Below, one piece after another: positions 24,052 to 32,272 of a DNA stretch of 64,000 bases. Below the pieces are notes generated by a model. It saw only the letters and a list, made by a program, of their open reading frames with translations. It made no database searches and had not been told where the DNA came from. The position numbers and the translations under genes were made by a program. The stretch comes from Orrella sp037026685 (GTDB lineage Bacteria > Pseudomonadota > Gammaproteobacteria > Burkholderiales > Burkholderiaceae_B). The number at the start of each line of letters is the position of its first letter. Position 1 is the first letter of the stretch. Location of the stretch: contig NZ_JBANET010000013.1 in the NCBI RefSeq assembly GCF_037026685.1, positions 67,963 through 131,962 of the forward strand, read 5' to 3'.

Positions 24052-25245
24052 TTGGACACCGTTCCCGACGCCAGCGCCCGGCCCGTGAATACCGGCCGGG
24101 TCATTGTCCTGCTTGCGCTGGCGGCCTTTGCCAGTGCCTGCGCCTTTCGCATCTGCGATCCCTTGCTGCCGCAGCTCTCGCGCGAGTTCGGCGTAAGCAC
24201 CGGCGAGGCGGCCCATGCGGTGACGCTGTTCACGGTGGCCTACGGCGTGTTCCAGTTCCTGTTCGGGCCGGTGGGCGATCGCTACGGCAAGTACCTCACC
24301 ATCACCGCCGCGACCCTGCTGTGCGCCGTGGGCAGCATCGGCGTGGCCCTGGCCCCCAGCATGGATGCGATGGTGCTCGCGCGCCTGGTGTCCGGCGCCG
24401 CCGGCGCGGGCATCGTGCCGCTGTCCATGGCCTGGATCGGCGATAACGTCGAATATGCCGAGCGCCAGGCGACCCTGGCGCGCTTCGTCTCGGGAACCAT
24501 CCTGGGCATGGCGGCCGGTCAGCTGATCGGCGGCGTATTCGCCGATACCCTGGGCTGGCGCTGGGCCTTCGTGTTCCTGGCCTGCATCTACCTGTGCGTG
24601 GGCGCCCTGCTGGCCATCATGCGCCCGCCGCGCCAGTCGCAGGCCACCGGCGCGGGGGCGGGTTTTCTGCGGCCCATGGCCGAGGTGATCGCCACGCCCT
24701 GGGCGCGCGTGGTCCTGGCCACCGTGTTCGTCGAGGGCGCGCTGGTGTTCGGCGTGCTGGCCTTCGTGCCGGCCTACCTGCAGATCCGCTTCGGGCTGGG
24801 GCCGACGGCGGCCGGGGCGGTGGGCGGGATCTTCGCGCTGGGCGGCATCGCCTACGTGGTGATCGCGCGCAGGCTGGTGGCGGCGTTGGGCGAATCGGGG
24901 CTGGTGGCCGCCGGCGGCCTGACGCTGGCCGTGGCCTTCGCCCTGTACGCGCTGGGCCCGGCCTGGTCCTGGTCGGTGCTGGCCGGGCTGGCTTGCGGCT
25001 TTGGCTTCTACATGTTCCACAACACCCTGCAGACCAACGCCACCCAGATGATGCCGGCGCGCCGGGGCACGGCCGTGGCCCTGTTCGCCTGCTTCCTGTT
25101 CCTGGGGCAGTCCGCCGGCGTGGCCAGCGGCGCGTTGCTGGTCGACGGCGTGGGCGCGCACTGGCTGTTCTGGGGGGCGGCGGCGCTGATCCCGCTGCTG
25201 GGCTGGGCGTTTTCGGCCGCGCTGGGCCGGCGCAAGGGCCGATAG
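24052..25245 (+). CDS. MFS transporter, drug-resistance/YnfM-like
   Basis: A major facilitator permease of 397 residues with about 12 membrane segments. The A-motif-like GPVGDRYGKYLTI (about 66-78) follows segment 2; RLVSGAAGAGIVPLSMAWIG covers segments 4-5. It starts with TTG 24052, with AAGGAA at 24041-24046; no better start is in frame. Substrate unknown; the nearest functional guess is a sugar- or drug-efflux type carrier. It may be cotranscribed with dsbD (20-nt gap) and is convergent with hemB. Confidence 0.85.
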   Translation: MDTVPDASARPVNTGRVIVLLALAAFASACAFRICDPLLPQLSREFGVSTGEAAHAVTLFTVAYGVFQFLFGPVGDRYGKYLTITAATLLCAVGSIGVALAPSMDAMVLARLVSGAAGAGIVPLSMAWIGDNVEYAERQATLARFVSGTILGMAAGQLIGGVFADTLGWRWAFVFLACIYLCVGALLAIMRPPRQSQATGAGAGFLRPMAEVIATPWARVVLATVFVEGALVFGVLAFVPAYLQIRFGLGPTAAGAVGGIFALGGIAYVVIARRLVAALGESGLVAAGGLTLAVAFALYALGPAWSWSVLAGLACGFGFYMFHNTLQTNATQMMPARRGTAVALFACFLFLGQSAGVASGALLVDGVGAHWLFWGAAALIPLLGWAFSAALGRRKGR

Positions 25246-25269
25246 GCTGCCCCGGCCCGGCCATTGGCA

Positions 25270-26289
25270 TCAGCCGCGCTTGAGCAGCCGCGCGGCCTCG
25301 ATGGCGAAATAGCTCAGGATGCCGTCGGCGCCGGCGCGCTTGAAGGCCAGCAGCGATTCCATCATCACCTTGTCGTGGTCCAGCCAGCCGTTGGCCGCGG
25401 CGGCCTTGAGCATGGCGTACTCGCCGCTGACCTGGTAGGCGTAGGTGGGCACGCGAAAGGCGTCCTTCACCCGCCGCACCACGTCCAGGTAAGGCATGCC
25501 GGGCTTGACCATCACCATGTCGGCGCCCTCGCGCAGGTCCGCCGCCACTTCGCGCAGCGCCTCGTCCAGGTTGGCCGGGTCCATCTGGTAGGTCTGCTTG
25601 TCGGCCTTGCCCAGGTTGGCGGCCGAGCCCACCGCGTCGCGAAACGGGCCGTAGAAGGCGCTGGCGTACTTGGCCGAATAGGCCATGATGGCGGTGTGGA
25701 TGTGGCCCTGGGCTTCGAGCGCGCGGCGCACCGCGCCGATGCGCCCGTCCATCATGTCGCTGGGCGCCACGATGTCCACGCCGGCCTGGGCCTGCACCAG
25801 CGCCTGCCGGCACAGCTGCTCGACGGTGGCTTCGTTCATGACGTAGCCGGCCTCGTCCAGGATGCCGTCCTGGCCGTGGCTGGTATAGGGATCCAGGGCG
25901 ACGTCGGTGAGCACGCCCAGCTGCGGAAAGCGCGCCTTGAGCGCGGCCACCGTGCGCGGCACCAGGCCGTCGGGATTGGCGGCCTGGGCGCCGTCGGGCG
26001 TCTTGAGCGCCGGGTCGATGACCGGGAACAGCGCAAGGGCGGGAATGCCCAGTTCGGCACAGGTTTCGGCCACGGGCAGCAGCGTGTCCAGCGAATGGCG
26101 ATGCACGCCGGGCATGGACGGCACGGCCTGGGACAGGCCCTGGCCTTCGGCCACGAACACGGGATAGATCAGGTCGTCGACGCTTAGCCGGTGCTCGCGC
26201 ACCAGGCGGCGCGAGAAATCGCTGCGGCGCACGCGGCGGGGGCGTGCATCGGGAAAGTCGGCTGCGACGAGATGGGGAACGACGGTCAT
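25270..26289 (-). CDS. hemB: Delta-aminolevulinic acid dehydratase (porphobilinogen synthase)
   Basis: Condenses two 5-aminolevulinate molecules to porphobilinogen in heme synthesis. The 339-residue protein has the Schiff-base lysines in MAYSAKYASAFYGPFRDA (about 205) and MVKPGMPYLD (about 260), with RRALEAQGHIHTAIM. The zinc-cysteine triad of the E. coli/yeast type is absent at the active-site lid (LDPYTSHGQDGI in place of a Cys-rich loop), which suggests a magnesium-type enzyme. It overlaps engB by ATGA. Heme supply fits the neighbouring cytochrome c genes. Confidence 0.98.
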   Translation of the reverse strand: MTVVPHLVAADFPDARPRRVRRSDFSRRLVREHRLSVDDLIYPVFVAEGQGLSQAVPSMPGVHRHSLDTLLPVAETCAELGIPALALFPVIDPALKTPDGAQAANPDGLVPRTVAALKARFPQLGVLTDVALDPYTSHGQDGILDEAGYVMNEATVEQLCRQALVQAQAGVDIVAPSDMMDGRIGAVRRALEAQGHIHTAIMAYSAKYASAFYGPFRDAVGSAANLGKADKQTYQMDPANLDEALREVAADLREGADMVMVKPGMPYLDVVRRVKDAFRVPTYAYQVSGEYAMLKAAAANGWLDHDKVMMESLLAFKRAGADGILSYFAIEAARLLKRG

Positions 26290-26909
26290 GGCACCACCTT
26301 GGGGGAAATCCAGTTTTCGATGATCTGTCCGGCCTCTTGCAGGCCGATGCGCTCGGTGGCCGAGAACGGCACGGTCTGCAGCGCGCCGATGTCGGCCAGC
26401 TCCTTGCGCACCGCATAGATGGCCTTGATGCGCTGGCCATAGGGCAGCTTGTCGGCCTTGGTCAGCAGGGCCAGCACCGGCCGGCCGGTGGGCGCGATCC
26501 AGTCGGCCAGCTTGCGGTCGAGCTCGGTCACGCCGCGGCGGATGTCGATCAGCAGCACCACGCCGGCCAGCGCCTGGCGCTGGCGCAGGTATTCGCCCAG
26601 CACGTCGGCCCATGCTTCGCGCGCCTGGCGCGTGACCGCCGCGTAGCCGTAGCCGGGCAGGTCCACCAGAAAGCCCAGGTGCGCGCCCGGTTCGAGCGGG
26701 TCGGGCAGGCCGAACAGGTTGATCAGCCGCGTGCGTCCCGGCGTCTTGCTGGAGAAGGCCAGGCGGCGCTGGTTGGTCAGCACGTTGATGGCCGAGGACT
26801 TGCCCGAGTTCGAGCGGCCCACGAAACAGACCTCGGGCGGACCGGGCGGGGGGAGCTGGTCGAGCCGGGCGGCGGACTGGACGAATGAGGCGCGATGAAG
26901 GAGGGACAC
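26286..26909 (-). CDS. engB: Ribosome biogenesis GTPase EngB (YsxC/YihA)
   Basis: An essential small GTPase involved in 50S assembly. The 207-residue protein has G1 GRSNSGKSS (31-39), G3 DLPGYG (about 103), and G4 TKAD. The start is GTG 26909. In many bacteria it sits next to hemB or a cytochrome c gene, as here. Confidence 0.97.
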   Translation of the reverse strand: MSLLHRASFVQSAARLDQLPPPGPPEVCFVGRSNSGKSSAINVLTNQRRLAFSSKTPGRTRLINLFGLPDPLEPGAHLGFLVDLPGYGYAAVTRQAREAWADVLGEYLRQRQALAGVVLLIDIRRGVTELDRKLADWIAPTGRPVLALLTKADKLPYGQRIKAIYAVRKELADIGALQTVPFSATERIGLQEAGQIIENWISPKVVP

Positions 26910-27221
26910 AGGCGGGGCCTAAGTTGCTGTCAAGCCCTATTGTATAATCGCGTGTTTGCTGGGGTGTCCTTAGGCGCAAAGCCTGCCGGGCGCGCCGGCA
27001 ACGCGGCAGTCGAAGTCGCATTGCGCGGCCTATCCCGCGAACAAGAAGAAATCAGTACGCAAACATAGCAGTACGTAAAAAAGTAATGGAGCAAAGACAG
27101 CGCCGGCTGGAAGGAAGCGGGCACAGACCGGACGGGCCACCCGTCCGGGCCCGACGGACGCAGCAGCGCTATTGAGGGGTGGGGCACAAGGCCCGACCGA
27201 GTCCGATCGTCGAGGTTTTTC
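26910..27221. promoter_or_regulatory. Divergent promoter region between engB and cytochrome c4
   Basis: This 312-bp gap has no gene. TATAAT at 26943-26948 on the plus strand, in the only AT-rich part, is the best -10 element for the cytochrome gene, though its -35 is poor. Two copies of CAGTACGYAAA about 18 bp apart (27053-27085 region) and a perfect 9-bp hairpin, CCGGACGGG/CCCGTCCGG (27128-27136 with 27140-27148), lie in the leader. A minus-strand TTGACA (26934-26929) is too near engB for a normal promoter. Confidence 0.4.
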
Positions 27222-27920
27222 ATGAAGCGTGTGTTGTCCCGGATGTTGGTCGCAAGCGGCGCCTTGCTGTGCGCCTCGCTAGTGCCTGCCAGTCATGCCG
27301 CCGAGGCGGGCGGCGCCTCCAAGCCTGACCTGGCCAAAGGCAGCCAGCTGTACGAGCAAGGCGATGCCGCGCGCGGCATCATCTCCTGTGCGTCCTGTCA
27401 CGGCGCGGCCGGCAACAGCAGCCTGCCGGTCAATCCCAACCTGGCCGCCCAGCCGCACGAATACATCCTCAAGCAGCTGCACGACTTCAAGGTCAAGGAA
27501 GGCGCCGAGCATGCCGCGCGCCGCGGGCCTGACGGCGCGCCCTCGCCCATGACGCCCATGGCCAATCCGCTGACCGAGGAAGACATGCGCAACGTGGCCT
27601 ACTACCTGGCGCAGCAGCGGCTGGAGAAGCCGGCCACCGCCGGACACCAGGACCTGGTCGAGCATGGCCAGCGCATCTGGCGCGGCGGCCTGCCCGAGCA
27701 GCGCATCCCGGCCTGCGCGTCCTGCCACGGCGCGGCCGGCATGGGCATCCCGGCGCAGTATCCGCGCCTGGCGGGCCAGTTCCCGGACTACATCGAGGCG
27801 CAGCTCCGGCTGTTCCGCAGCGGCGACCGCGCCAACAATCCGGCCATGCACGACATCGCCCGCCGCATGACCGACGAGGACATCCGCGCGGTCTCGGACT
27901 ACGCGGCGGGCCTGCGCTAG
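27222..27920 (+). CDS. Diheme cytochrome c4
   Basis: A periplasmic electron carrier with two c-type hemes, donating to terminal oxidases. The 232-residue precursor has a Sec signal (cleavage near SHAAEAG, about residue 27), two CXXCH sites at Cys56-His60 and Cys165-His169, and matching axial Met segments (MTPMANPL, NNPAMHDIA). The two halves are homologous, the mark of the c4 family. It precedes the System II maturation genes that attach its hemes. Confidence 0.95.
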   Translation: MKRVLSRMLVASGALLCASLVPASHAAEAGGASKPDLAKGSQLYEQGDAARGIISCASCHGAAGNSSLPVNPNLAAQPHEYILKQLHDFKVKEGAEHAARRGPDGAPSPMTPMANPLTEEDMRNVAYYLAQQRLEKPATAGHQDLVEHGQRIWRGGLPEQRIPACASCHGAAGMGIPAQYPRLAGQFPDYIEAQLRLFRSGDRANNPAMHDIARRMTDEDIRAVSDYAAGLR

Positions 27921-27981
27921 GCCGCGGGGCCGTTGGACATCCGGCCGGAACCTGCGGCCGGCCGGATGGTCCCTTGATGCG

Positions 27982-30033
27982 ATGACTGCCACGCACCCCC
28001 CCGCCTTTCGCCGCCGCCTGGCCGATGGCATCGAGCTCCTGGGCTCGATGCGCTTCGCGGTCAGCCTGTTGATGTTCATCTGCGTGGCCAGCGTGATCGG
28101 CACCGTGCTGGCGCAGAACCGCCCGGCCTCGAACTACATCGACCAGTTCGGCCCCTTCTGGTTCGAGCTGTTCGACAAGTTCTCGATCTGGCACGTCTAC
28201 AACAGCTGGTGGTTCCTGCTCATCATGGCCTTCCTGGTCGTCTCGACCTCGGTCTGCCTGATGCGCAACACGCCGAAGATGCTGCAGGACGCCCGCTCGT
28301 TTCGCGAGTATGTGCGCGCCAGCAGCCTGCGCGCCTTTCCCCACCGTGCCCAGGCCGATACCGGCCTGGACGTGCCCGCCACCGTGCAGCGCCTGCGCCA
28401 GCTGCTGGCGCGCCAGGGCTATGCGGTGCGCGAGCGGCGCGACGGCGACTCGGTGATGCTGGCGGCCAAGCGCGGCAGCGGCAACCGGCTGGGCTATATC
28501 TTTGCGCACGCCTCGATCGTGATCATCTGCGTGGGCGGGCTGTTCGACAGCGAGCTGCCGGTGCGCATGCAGGTGTGGCTCGGCGGCAAGCAGCCGCTGA
28601 CCGAGAACATGCTGATCGCCGACGTGCCGGCCAGCGGCCGCCTGTCGGCCGACAACCCGAGCTTTCGCGCCAACGTGCTGGTGCCCGAGCAGGGCCGCAT
28701 CAGCAACGCCGTGGTGCTGGTGGGCGACGGCGCGCTGGTGCAGCCGCTGCCGTTCACGCTGACGCTCAAGAAATTCATCGTCGACTATTACTCCACCGGC
28801 ATGCCCAGCCGCTTCGCCAGCGAGGTGCAGGTCACCGATCCCGAGGACGGCCGGACCTTCGATGCCACCATCGAGGTCAACGAGCCGCTGCGCTACAAGG
28901 GCGTGACGGTCTACCAGTCCAGCTTCGACGACGGCGGCAGCCGCGTGGTGCTGACCGGGCGGCCGCTGTCCGGGCCGCGCGACTTTTCCTTCGAGGTGGA
29001 CGGCAAGGTGGGGCAGTCCTCGCCCGTCAGCCTGGGCGACACCGGCCAGGCGCTGCAGCTGGACATCACGGGCCTGCGGCCCATCAACGTCGAGGACCTG
29101 CGCAGCGGCGAGCCGCCGCAGCCCAAGGCCCTGCGCGAGCACGTGGCGGCGGTGACCGGCAGCGCGGCGGGCACGGCCAACGAGCACCTGCGCAACGTCG
29201 GGCCCAGCATCGAATACCGCCTGCTCGATGCCAGCGGCCAGGCGCACGAGTTCCATAACTACATGCTGCCCGTGCAGCTGGACGAGATCCCGGTGTTCCT
29301 GGCCGGGGTGCGCGAAACGCCGGCCGAAAACTACCGCTATCTGCGCATCCCGGCCGACGAGCAGGGCAAGCCCGACGAGTTCCTGGCGCTGCGCGCGGCC
29401 CTGGCCGACCCGGCGCAGCGGCGCGAGGCGGCCGAGCGCTTTGCCCGGGCCAACGTGGGCGGCGCCGACGGGCAGGCGCTGCAGGATTCGGCGCAGCGGG
29501 CCCTGGACACTTTTTCCGAGACCGGCCTGCAAGGCGTGGCGCGCTTCCTCGAGGCCAACGTGGCGCCCGAGGAGCTGCCGCGCGCGGCCGATATCGTGAT
29601 CCGGCTGCTGGGCGCGGCCATGGGCGAGCTGCGCGCCATGGTGCGCGAGCGCATGGGCCTGGCGCCCTTGCCGCAGCAGGGCGAGGCCGCCGTGCTGGCC
29701 GATGCCTGGTCGCGCATGGCGGTGGCCGCGCTGTCCGACCTGGCGCTGTACCCGGTGCCGGTGCTGTTCACGCTCAGCGATTTCGAGCACGTGCAGGCCA
29801 GCGTGTTCCAGGTCAGCCGCACGCCCGGCAAGAATGCGGTGTATTTCGGCTGCCTGCTGCTGGTGCTGGGCATATTCACGATGTTCTACGTGCGCGACCG
29901 GCGCATCTGGATGTGGGTCTCGCCCAAGGACGGCGGCAGCCACGTGGTGGCGGCCATGACCTCGCAAAAGCGTACACTGGATTTCAACCGGGAATTCGAG
30001 CGCCTGCGCCAGGCGCTGGGCCGCCTGGCTTGA
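27982..30033 (+). CDS. ccsB: Cytochrome c biogenesis protein CcsB (ResB)
   Basis: One half of the System II cytochrome c synthase in the inner membrane. The 683-residue protein has three membrane segments in the first 110 residues (GSMRFAVSLLMFICVASVIG, WWFLLIMAFLVVSTSVCLM), another at about 170-190 (RLGYIFAHASIVIICVGGLF), a large periplasmic domain and a last segment near residue 620 (YFGCLLLVLGIFTMFY). It forms the heme channel with CcsA, encoded 22 nt downstream. The C-terminal domain is split by an Ala/Glu-rich insertion about 150 residues long (around 440-590), longer than in minimal ResB. Confidence 0.95.
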   Translation: MTATHPPAFRRRLADGIELLGSMRFAVSLLMFICVASVIGTVLAQNRPASNYIDQFGPFWFELFDKFSIWHVYNSWWFLLIMAFLVVSTSVCLMRNTPKMLQDARSFREYVRASSLRAFPHRAQADTGLDVPATVQRLRQLLARQGYAVRERRDGDSVMLAAKRGSGNRLGYIFAHASIVIICVGGLFDSELPVRMQVWLGGKQPLTENMLIADVPASGRLSADNPSFRANVLVPEQGRISNAVVLVGDGALVQPLPFTLTLKKFIVDYYSTGMPSRFASEVQVTDPEDGRTFDATIEVNEPLRYKGVTVYQSSFDDGGSRVVLTGRPLSGPRDFSFEVDGKVGQSSPVSLGDTGQALQLDITGLRPINVEDLRSGEPPQPKALREHVAAVTGSAAGTANEHLRNVGPSIEYRLLDASGQAHEFHNYMLPVQLDEIPVFLAGVRETPAENYRYLRIPADEQGKPDEFLALRAALADPAQRREAAERFARANVGGADGQALQDSAQRALDTFSETGLQGVARFLEANVAPEELPRAADIVIRLLGAAMGELRAMVRERMGLAPLPQQGEAAVLADAWSRMAVAALSDLALYPVPVLFTLSDFEHVQASVFQVSRTPGKNAVYFGCLLLVLGIFTMFYVRDRRIWMWVSPKDGGSHVVAAMTSQKRTLDFNREFERLRQALGRLA

Positions 30034-30055
30034 AGCCGCACAAGGAGTCATGTTC

Positions 30056-31399
30056 ATGAACGAGCGCGCGAGCACCCTGCCCGAGCCGCTTTGGGACCAG
30101 GCCGTGGCCGGCTCGGAGACCGGCGACGGCCGGATCCGCCGCGGCCGGCCCGACTGGACCGATGTCGTCTTTTTCCTGATCCTGGCCGCCGGCGCGGCCT
30201 TCGCGCTGGATCGCTACGACTACGCCATGGACGGCTACGAAAAAGCCATCCTGTGCGGGACCGTGCCCGCGCTGGCGTGGCTGGGCTGGCTGTGGCGGCC
30301 GCTGCGCACGCTGACGCTTTGCTGCGCGCTGGCCGCCGGCGGCGCGCTGCTGCTGTACCAGGCCGACCTGGGACGCGCCGAAGAGGTATTCCTGCTCAAG
30401 TACCTGCTGTCCTCGCAGTCGGCCATCCTGTGGATGTGCATGCTCTTCATGCTGGCCACGCTGTGCTACTGGATCGGCCTGGCCAGCCCGACGGCGGCCT
30501 GGCTGGGCACGGCGCTGACCTGGGGCGCGGTGTTCGCCGGCATGACCGGCCTGCTGGTGCGCTGGCGCGAAGGCCACCTGATGGGCCCGGACCTGGGCCA
30601 TATCCCGGTCAGCAACCTCTACGAGGTCTTCGTGCTGTTCGCGCTGGTGACGGCGCTGTTCTACCTGTACTACGAGCGGCGCTATGCCACGCGCGCGCTG
30701 GGCGGCTTCGTGCTGCTGGTGATCAGCTCGGCGGTGATCTTCCTGCTCTGGTATTCGTTCACGCGCGACGCCCACCAGATCCAGCCGCTGGTGCCGGCCC
30801 TCAAGAGCTGGTGGATGAAGCTGCACGTGCCGGCCAATTTCATCGGCTACGGCACCTTCTCGCTGGCGGCCATGGTGGGCTTCGCCTACCTGGTCAAGGA
30901 GCATGGCCAGACGCGCTCGTGGCGGCGGCTGGCGCCGCTGTTCGTGCTGGGCGTGCTGCTGGCGGCCGAGCCCATGGTGTTTCGCACGGGCGGATTGTCC
31001 ATGACCTGGGCGCTGTACCTGGGCGTGGGGGCGGTGCTGGTGGGCGCCATCCTGGCGCTGCGCCGGCCCATCGCCGCGCGCCTGCCGCCGCTGGAGGTGC
31101 TGGACGACATCATGTATCGCGCCATCGCGGTGGGCTTTGCCTTCTTTACGGTGGCCACCATCCTGGGCGCGCTATGGGCCGCCGACGCCTGGGGCGCCTA
31201 CTGGCAATGGGATCCCAAGGAAACCTGGGCGCTGATCGTCTGGCTGAACTACGCCGCCTGGCTGCACATGCGGCTGATGAAGGGCCTGCGCGGCACCATG
31301 GCGGCCTACTGGGCCCTGGTCGGGCTGCTGATCACCGGGTTCGCCTTCCTGGGGGTCAACATGTTCCTGTCGGGCCTGCACTCCTACGGCGAGTTGTAG
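30056..31399 (+). CDS. ccsA: Cytochrome c biogenesis protein CcsA (ResC), WWD domain
   Basis: The heme-handling subunit of System II. The 447-residue membrane protein has about ten segments and the tryptophan-rich WWD motif WGAYWQWDPKETWALIVW near residue 380, with conserved histidines in the flanking periplasmic loops. The ATG at 30056 has AGGAG at 8-nt spacing; the ATG at 30050 is only 2 nt from it. It forms an operon with ccsB, as known for Bordetella. CcsX, the third factor, is not in this window. Confidence 0.95.
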   Translation: MNERASTLPEPLWDQAVAGSETGDGRIRRGRPDWTDVVFFLILAAGAAFALDRYDYAMDGYEKAILCGTVPALAWLGWLWRPLRTLTLCCALAAGGALLLYQADLGRAEEVFLLKYLLSSQSAILWMCMLFMLATLCYWIGLASPTAAWLGTALTWGAVFAGMTGLLVRWREGHLMGPDLGHIPVSNLYEVFVLFALVTALFYLYYERRYATRALGGFVLLVISSAVIFLLWYSFTRDAHQIQPLVPALKSWWMKLHVPANFIGYGTFSLAAMVGFAYLVKEHGQTRSWRRLAPLFVLGVLLAAEPMVFRTGGLSMTWALYLGVGAVLVGAILALRRPIAARLPPLEVLDDIMYRAIAVGFAFFTVATILGALWAADAWGAYWQWDPKETWALIVWLNYAAWLHMRLMKGLRGTMAAYWALVGLLITGFAFLGVNMFLSGLHSYGEL

Positions 31400-31522
31400 G
31401 GTCCACCCCCCGAAGCGCTTACGCGCTTCCCCCCTCAAGGGGGGCGACACCGGCGGACCGGCAGAGCCGGCTCCGCGGTGTCCCCGCGCCTTCTTGCGGT
31501 GTGTTTTTTTGCCTTGGGGGCG
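31400..31522. repeat. Palindromic intergenic element after ccsA
   Basis: Three hairpins in a row: GAAGCGC/GCGCTTC (31412-31418 with 31423-31429), CCCCCC/GGGGGG (31429-31434 with 31439-31444) and a longer nested stem, GACACC-GCGGA/TCCGC-GGTGTC (about 31446-31481) enclosing CCGGC/GCCGG. A run of seven T (31504-31510) follows. The composite form resembles short repeated intergenic elements common in Alcaligenaceae genomes and may end both convergent genes. That it is repeated is from memory of such elements, not shown here. Confidence 0.5.
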
Positions 31523-32215
31523 CTAGGCCAGGTGCTGGGCCAGGAAGGTGTGCGAGCGTTCCTCGGCCTGCTTGGCGGCCTGGGCGTCGTAGTGCTGGCC
31601 GCCCGGGCGCGAGAAGGCGTGGTCGCAGTGCTCGTAGACGTGGGCGGTGACCTGGGCGTGGGCGGCGGCCAGCTGGATGACCTTCTCGCGCGCCTCGGGC
31701 GGCACGAAGCGGTCCTTGCCGGCCACGTGCAGCAGCATGGGCGCGCAGTTGGCCGGCGCGTTCTCCAGCAGGGTGTCCAGGTTGACGCCGTAGTAGCTGA
31801 CCGCGCACTTGACGGGGGTTTCGCAGGCGGCCTTGACCGAGAGCATGCCGCCCATGCAATAGCCGATGGCGGCGATCTTGTCGTGGCCCGATTCCTGCGC
31901 CAGCCAGGCGCGCGCCGATTCGAGGTCGGCCATGGTTTCGTCGCCTTTCATGCCCTGCATCAGTTCGTAGCCGCGCGCGAACTGCTTCTCGTCGGTGGGG
32001 TCCAGTTCCAGGCCGGCTTCCTGGCGCCAGAACAGGTCGGGGCAGATCACGTGATAGCCCTTGGCGGCCCACTGGTCGGCCAGTTCGCGCATGGCCTGGT
32101 TGATGCCGAAGATCTCCTGGATCAGCACGATGCCGCGCGCCGAGGCCGAGGGGCCCTTGGCGTAGTAGGCCTTGAATTCCTTTCCTTCCTTGCTTTTCAG
32201 GGTGACGTGAGACAT
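31523..32215 (-). CDS. Dienelactone hydrolase family protein
   Basis: An alpha/beta hydrolase of the DLH family, 230 residues. The catalytic triad is visible: nucleophile Cys in GYCMGGML (about 119), Asp in AGKDRFVP (about 170) and His in CDHAFSR (about 202). The nucleophile is Cys as in true dienelactone hydrolases, but such genes are common outside chlorocatechol pathways and the substrate is unknown. Convergent with ccsA; no pathway partners nearby. Confidence 0.9.
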   Translation of the reverse strand: MSHVTLKSKEGKEFKAYYAKGPSASARGIVLIQEIFGINQAMRELADQWAAKGYHVICPDLFWRQEAGLELDPTDEKQFARGYELMQGMKGDETMADLESARAWLAQESGHDKIAAIGYCMGGMLSVKAACETPVKCAVSYYGVNLDTLLENAPANCAPMLLHVAGKDRFVPPEAREKVIQLAAAHAQVTAHVYEHCDHAFSRPGGQHYDAQAAKQAEERSHTFLAQHLA

Positions 32216-32272
32216 GGGGGTCCTTTCAGGTTCCTGGTTGGCGGGGGGTGGAACTTCGATTGAATCACACTC

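Noticed and set aside
22171..25245. A 1024-codon plus-strand open frame running across dsbD into the MFS gene
   Set aside because: Its first two thirds are an Arg/Gly/Ala-rich shadow of dsbD in another frame; only the part from 24052 encodes a real protein.
26929..26934. TTGACA on the minus strand as an engB -35 box
   Set aside because: A 17-bp spacing would put the -10 box at the engB start codon, so it cannot serve that gene normally.
27493..30075. An 860-codon minus-strand open frame opposite cytochrome c4 and ccsB
   Set aside because: Antisense shadow; the plus-strand genes have complete motifs and signal sequences.
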